Below, piece after piece: positions 46,401 through 53,200 of a stretch of DNA of 64,000 nucleotides. The notes beneath the pieces are model-generated. The model was given only the letters and a program-made list of their open reading frames with translations, was not told where the DNA came from and searched no databases. This stretch comes from Acanthochromis polyacanthus (taxonomy: Eukaryota > Chordata > Actinopteri > Pomacentridae), in contig NC_067132.1 of assembly GCF_021347895.1 (NCBI RefSeq), positions 3,393,268 through 3,457,267 on the forward strand. The letters run 5' to 3'. Numbering within the stretch: the stretch's first letter is position 1; every line of letters begins with the position of its first letter. The position numbers were made by a program, and so were the translations under genes.

Positions 46401-49243
46401 TTTTGTTTCGGTTTCGTGCGCACCAACACGATGTCGTCATGTTTTTCGTGCCGCTCACCACGAGCGAAACCCGCTGTGGTAATCACATCTGAAAGTGGTT
46501 TATACCGGCGGATTCATGACGATTTAAGCTGTCCATCGGCGTCTGCTGCGGCCGGATGCCTGGCGGCCGCGGCGGCAGCCGCAAACGCCGATGGACAGCT
46601 TAGATCGTCATGAATCCGCCTAATTTGCATAGGAATTTAAAGAATGTCCGGCGGCCGAAGCGGCGGCCGCAAACGCCGATGGACAGCTTAGATCGTCATG
46701 AATCCGCCGGTATAAACCACTTTCAGATGTGATTACCACAGCGGGTTTCGCTCGTGGTGAGCAGCACGAAAAACATGACGACATCGTGTTGGTGTGCACG
46801 AAACCAAAACAAAAACTGACGTGACAGTTTCACGAATCCCCGTGAGACCGGGCTGAGAGTTTTTATTTTTCACATGGTCATACAGTATGTTACGGTGGCC
46901 GACAGGGGCCAACGATCTGCAACTTTCCAAAACTCCTCAGTTCAAGAAAACAGCTTCAAGTACAGAAACAATGCAAAATCACAAACTCAAACACAGGTCT
47001 AAACGAGGTACAAAAGAGGATAGTGGTGCAAATGAAATAACACGTTAAAAAAAAACGCGCTGCTGAAAGAGGAACGATGCAAAGGAGAAAACGATCTCCA
47101 AACCAAAAAACGATCTGCAAATCAAGTAACGATTCCAAAACAAGAAACGATCTCCAAAACAAAGAAACGATCTGCAAACTAAGAAACGATTTCCAGAACA
47201 TGAAACGATTTCCAAACCAAGAAACGATCTGCAAACTAAAAAACGATTTCAAAACCAAGAAACGATCTTCCAATGAAAAACGCTGCATTACCGGTCACTA
47301 CGAACGGAGCAGGGGACGCTCCCGGCGTAATGGGATGGAGAGAGAGAGAGACAGGACCGGACAGCTGCCTGAACCAGTGTCTTTGCCTGAACGACTGTGC
47401 ATAAAAATACAACGGGAACGGTAATGTGACTTTCATTCAAGTATATTTATTACGATTATGTTCGTATCACTACATATAATGCTGCACATACGTGGCATTT
47501 ATTTTATTGTATGTTACACCAGTCGTTGCAAGGCAGCACATTTGCATTTGTAGATTAGCCTGAGAAATAAGCTAAATTTATTAGAGATTCCCTTATTACA
47601 GTCCTCCATACCTAAACCATGTCTTTTTTCTTTTGCAGATGTACTGTCCATTCTGTGGATCTGTGCTTGGAGCTTCTGATGCCTTTTGCTGTGCATGTGG
47701 CAAAAACATAACTTTTTAAAAGCATGTCAAAGTGGAGACACCTGCTACTGATGCACAAGTTGATGTTGCACAACCCAGCACCAGTGCAGGTAAACAGATT
47801 CAGGATTTTGTAACACAAAATGATTATAAGTGGGCTTGAAATGTTTAGATCATGTTTTTGTATACAAAATCACTTCTAAATATCACTATCCTGGTTCAGA
47901 TGAGCCTTTCACTGTCCAGAAGTACAAGGACGCAATAGGGAAGGCGTACCAGAGGATAATGCTATACATATGCACTGCAGAGAATTTTGAAACCAAATCA
48001 TCACTATGTGTCCGTGCCATAGAATAAGGACGGCTTAATTACATTTAATTATGTTTAAATATAATAACTTTCTGTAGGACATTTTAGTACACCTAAAATG
48101 CCAGTTACTGAACCAGGATAGTGATATTTAGAAGTGATTTTGTATACAAAAACGTGATCTGAACATTTCAAGCCCACTTATAATAATTTTGTGTTACAAA
48201 ATCCTGAATCTGTTTACCTGCACTGGTGCTGGGTTGTGCAACATCAACTTGTGCATCAGTAGCAGGTGTCTCCACTTTGACATGCTTTAAAAAAGTTATG
48301 TTTTTGCCACATGCACAGCAAAAGGCATCAGAAGCTCCAAGCACAGATCCACAGAATGGACAGTACATCTGCAAAAGAAAAAAGACATGGTTTAGGTGTG
48401 GAGGACTGCAATAAGGGAATCTCTAATAAATTTAGCTTATTTCTCAGGCTAATCTACAAATGCAAATGTGCTGCCTTGCAACGTCTGGTGTAACATACAA
48501 TAAAATAAATGCCACGTATGTGCAGCATTATATGTAGTGATACGAACATAATCATAATAAATATACTTGAATGAAAGTCACATTACCGTTCCCGTTGTAT
48601 TTTTATGCACAGTCGTTCAGGCAAAGACACTGGTTCAGGCAGCTGTCCGGTCCTGTCTCTCTCTCTCTCCATCCCATTACGCCGGGAGCGTCCCCTGCTC
48701 CGTTCGTAATGACCGGTAATGCAGCGTTTTTCATTGGAAGATCGTTTCTTGGTTTTGAAATCGTTTTTTAGTTTGCAGATCGTTTCTTGGTTTGGAAATC
48801 GTTTCATGTTCTGGAAATCGTTTCTTGATTTGCAGATCGTTTTTTGGTTTGGAGATTGTTTTCTCCTTTGCATCGTTCCTCTTTCAGCAGCGCGTTTTTT
48901 TTCAACGCGTTATTTCATTTGCACCACTATCCTCTTTTGTACCTCGTTTAGACCTGTGTTTGAGTTTGTGATTTTGCATTGTTTCTGTACTTGAAGCTGT
49001 TTTCTTGAACTGAGGAGTTTTGGAAAGTTGCAGATCGTTGGCCCCTGTCGGCCACCGTAGTATGTGCATGCAAACTGCATGTTCTCAAGGCTGTGCGATA
49101 ACAATAAGACATTATAAAAGTATATATCTTTAGAAAAACAATAGAAAATTTTTAAAAATCAGCATCATAAATAATGAGGTAGATCTTAAGCTAAAATGCA
49201 ATGTATGTTGTGCAAGACTGCACTTTGTGTGTGTGTGTGTGTC

Positions 49244-49326
<83 letters not shown>

Positions 49327-50224
49327 CTTGCATGTGCATGTTGCTTAACAAACATTGTTTGTTATGCAGCAGAGTGTGTGTGTGCATAGACCTACATGTT
49401 ATTGACATATTAACGTTAGTCCATGTGCTGTAGAACAGATGAGGTGTTATATTATAGGTTTGACCTGAGGTCAGAGCTCACAATCCTGCCTGCATTAGGA
49501 AAGTAGTTCTTCCTGAGTCTCTCTGTGTTCACCTTGAGGTTCGTCAGCCACTGGCCAGAGTGTAGCCACTGGGGTGGTGGTGGTGATGTTCCCTTTAGAA
49601 CACTCTGCTCCACCTTCAGAGAAACTCTGAATTTTCTCAGCTGTCTGAGGTGTTAAAGGCACTGCCTCACCTTCTTCACCTGACACTCTGTGAGTTTTAT
49701 CGCAAACAGATCCTCAGAGATGTTCATTCCCAGATGCTTAAAGCTGCACACCCTCTCCATAGTTGATCCATTCATCCTCAGTCGAGTGTGATTTCTCTGC
49801 TAGCTTCTCTGAAGCTGATGTTCAGCAGAAGGTTGTTGGTTTGATGCCACCATAACAGACTGTCAGTCTCCTCTGTACAGTCACTCATCACTGTTACTGA
49901 TACATCTGACCACAACTGTGTTATCTGCAGACTTTACAGCAATCTTAGAGGTGGTCGTAGACACACAGTCGTGTGTTTAAAGGGACAAGAGTAGTCTCTC
50001 AGTACAGTATTTCAGAGGTGAGAGCTACTGGGCGATAATCATTTCAGGAAACTGGAGAGGCATTTTTTGCTGAAGGCATTTGGGGACCACACAGTGATTC
50101 AGGGGAAGATTGAACAGAGTTGTTAACAGAGGAACTAGTAGATCAGTGCAGACTTCAGCCGGTATCCCATTCATTTCAATGGCGCTTTTAATGCAGCTAT
50201 TTATTTATTGTTTATAAACTCTAA

Positions 50225-50292
<68 letters not shown>

Positions 50293-53200
50293 GTTTCTGC
50301 TATACCGGTGGGGACTTTGACCTGACTATTTGCTATAAAGGTGGGGACTTGTCTTACGGTGGGGACCTAAAATGAGGTCCCCACTGGTGGCAACACCGTT
50401 TTCTTGGCCATATTGTTGTTAATAAAAAATGTAAAAGTGCAAAAACGTTTGTTTAGGGTTAGGCATTGATTTGGTGATGGTTAAGGTTAGGGTTAGGGTA
50501 AGGGTTAGGAGTTAGATATGAATGGGAGTCAATGGTAAGTCCCCACCGGTATAGAAAAACAAACATGTGTGTGTGTGTGTGTGTGTGTGTGTAGGGAGAA
50601 GCTTCAGGACATACAGGAGCTGAGGCGTGCAGTGAAGCAGCAGGCTGGGGAGCTGGAGCTGCGGTTGAATGAACTGGCCCATCAGTATGATGACAGTCTG
50701 AAACTGGTAACTCACTCAGTCACACAGTCACAGCAGAAACAGACATGCCTGTTTGCCTGTAGTCTGCAGGTCTACATCAGTTAAAATGTTATTCTCATAG
50801 ATTTTTTCATTAGTCTGAAACTCCAATGATTTATTTATCTTCACATCTAATATAAAGACTCTGCTACTCACTGGACTTCAGAGTTAGAAAATGTAAAATT
50901 TATGGTCTCTTTTGGCCTGGAGTTGGATCCTAAGAATGACACTCCTGAAAAGCTAGTAGAACGTCCATCTGCTGAGAATACACATGGGCTCAGTGAAGGA
51001 AATATTATTTCTAATATTTTTTAAGTGCCATTGTTAATATATGCATATTGTGTATATTATATAAAAAGACCAGGGTGTGTGTGTCACTTGTCATGTTTTT
51101 TGTTTCCGAGTAGAAGATGCACAGACTACTGGACGAGCAGTCTCTGCTCTGCTCTCAACTCAGAGTTTTTCTACCTGGAACAGTGTCCTCATCGTTGAGC
51201 CCTGCATCCAACAGGACAGTAGCCACTCAGTGCTGTCTCCTTCCCTGGCTCCCAATTCAAAGAAGCCACGTCTCTGCCTGGACTGCAAGGAACATGGATT
51301 TCACCACACAGTCACCTGCTGGATCAGAGAACATCTGTGAGGACCAAGTTGGTTCTCCTACTAAGGCAGACAAGCTCAACATAGTGGGCTTCCTCCAGAG
51401 AGTAAGAAAACCACACATTCATTGGTGCCATTGGTGATTACAAGCCTTGTCTTGTTCTTTTAAATGCCATTGCTTTTGTGCTTGTATGCCAAATGAGTCA
51501 TGGTAATTATCGCATATTCTGATCAAAACATGTATGACCAAAAAGATGAACATGCTAATATTTAGCTGCTAATTTCAGCTACACAATATTTTTGCTTAAC
51601 CTTTACAGTTTGAGGTGAAATACACTCACCAGCCACTTTCTTAAGTACAAGTTAAAAATCAAATGCGATCAAAGAGCCTCTGCATTTTCAGTTTTTATTG
51701 ACATTGTCTGGAGCTACTCATTGCTGAGGTTTTTATAAAAAGCCTGATCTGATGCAGCAGTGCATTACGCCGATGCTTAGCCAAACACCCCGGCAGAACC
51801 TAGATCTGTGTTTGGCCTCAGCCTGATGCTTAAAGCTGTTAATGACCCCAGTAAGTAGAGACTACATGGGATGGTGTGTCACTGCAGAATGTTATGCTGG
51901 TTAAGAGTTTCCTCAGGTGTCACAAGCATGTTTCACAGAACCATGCACACAGATGACACAATTAAGGAAATAAATTAATTTAGTTCTTTATGAAGATGGA
52001 AAAAACATGAGAACAAATAAAAAATGTGAAACGAGTTTATTTTATAAGAAACAATAAAAAGCCTAAAATAATTAACTGTGAAATTCAGGTAGTTATAAGC
52101 TATAATTTACATAAGTACTTTTTTTTTTTTGAAAACCCAGCATGTTTCAGGAACCCCGATCACTACCTTTTAACGTCTTTGAGCTTTTACATTGAAAGTT
52201 TAGTCAGAATCTGGTATCAGTCAATCATTGGTTGCAGTGAGCAAACAGGAGCAGACAGGCAGGATTAGCTCCTCAAATGGTTACAAATCACAACCATGAG
52301 AAGCACAACCTGGTTTTTGAACAAGTTGCTGCATTTTTGTGTATGAACTGTATATTATATAGACTTGGTGGCAGGTTAGAGAGACTCACTGTTTCTTATT
52401 TTCACAACAAATTGTGGAGCTACAATATAATGGAAGTGAATTAGAGCTTCGGTTTGCATATGTTTTGTTCTTAGTGGATTTCTGAAAAAAACATGAGTCA
52501 GGATCGATGCCCCAGGCTGCCAGTCTCTTCTTCTTTCCCTTTCTTCCTGTCTTGATGAGCTGCTACCTTAGCATCAAGTGTGAACACCTGAGCAGAGGCT
52601 GACTGACCTGCCACCAGCTTCAGTCTGCTCTATAAAACCCCAGCTCAAAGCTCACTCTCTGCCAGATGGCTGACATCAACACATGCCCCGACTGGTTTCC
52701 TGCCTTCTTCTGGATATTTCACTGCCAATATGCTATTTAAAAACTCCAGACTCCAAACCAGCCATTGTGTTTTTCTTACCTACACTACCCCGGCCTCAGT
52801 CTGACAGCTAAATTTGCCTTGTGTTTTCTCAGTTCTGTTTTCCCTTGTCTTCTGTCAGTCCTTGCAATTTCCTGATGTTAGTCCCCTTAATTCTTCTTAC
52901 CATGCTTTTCTCAGTTTTGTCACTGAGAAAATCATTACTATGGCCACAACAAGTAACAGCAATGGGAGGACCAGGATGGAGCGGAGTGCCAGATCTCTGG
53001 TCTCTTTGCTGAGCAGTGTTGGCAGAACCAGAAGGTCACTGCTGCATGTCCAGGTGATGACTGCAAGAACAAGATTGAATAGGAACCTCTAGGCTGCTGG
53101 GAAAAATTATGCTTGTCCAGGATGTACTGTCTATTGTTAAGCAACATCTACAATTTGTGCAACACGTGTCACAAAGCTGAAATTTAACGTGTCGCTCATA

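Larger units (their letters stand above)
46891..49059. mobile_element. 2.2-kb foldback element, 6-bp TSD GTATGT
   Basis: Ends TACGGTGGCCGACAGGGGCC and its exact inverse; GTATGT flanks at 46885-46890 and 49060-49065. Left arm 46891-47899, right arm about 48108-49059, loop 47900-48107. Each arm holds a subterminal array of AACGAT(C/T)T-CAAA motifs, a GC-rich 5'-UTR-like stretch ending in a GT donor, and a zinc-ribbon exon with splice signals. The loop has one further exon-like frame. So the arms look like two inverted copies of the 5' half of one transposon. Transposon class not identified. Confidence 0.8.

Noticed and set aside
50453..50512. Interstitial telomere (TTAGGG-like repeats)
   Set aside because: Only a few imperfect units, inside a known type of dispersed repeat; likewise the CCTAACC run at 17225-17270 inside a MITE.
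51077..51340. Alternative frame across exon 8 (MCVTCHVFCF...)
   Set aside because: It runs through the intron and out of frame with the family-conserved KMHRLLDEQSLLCSQLR text.
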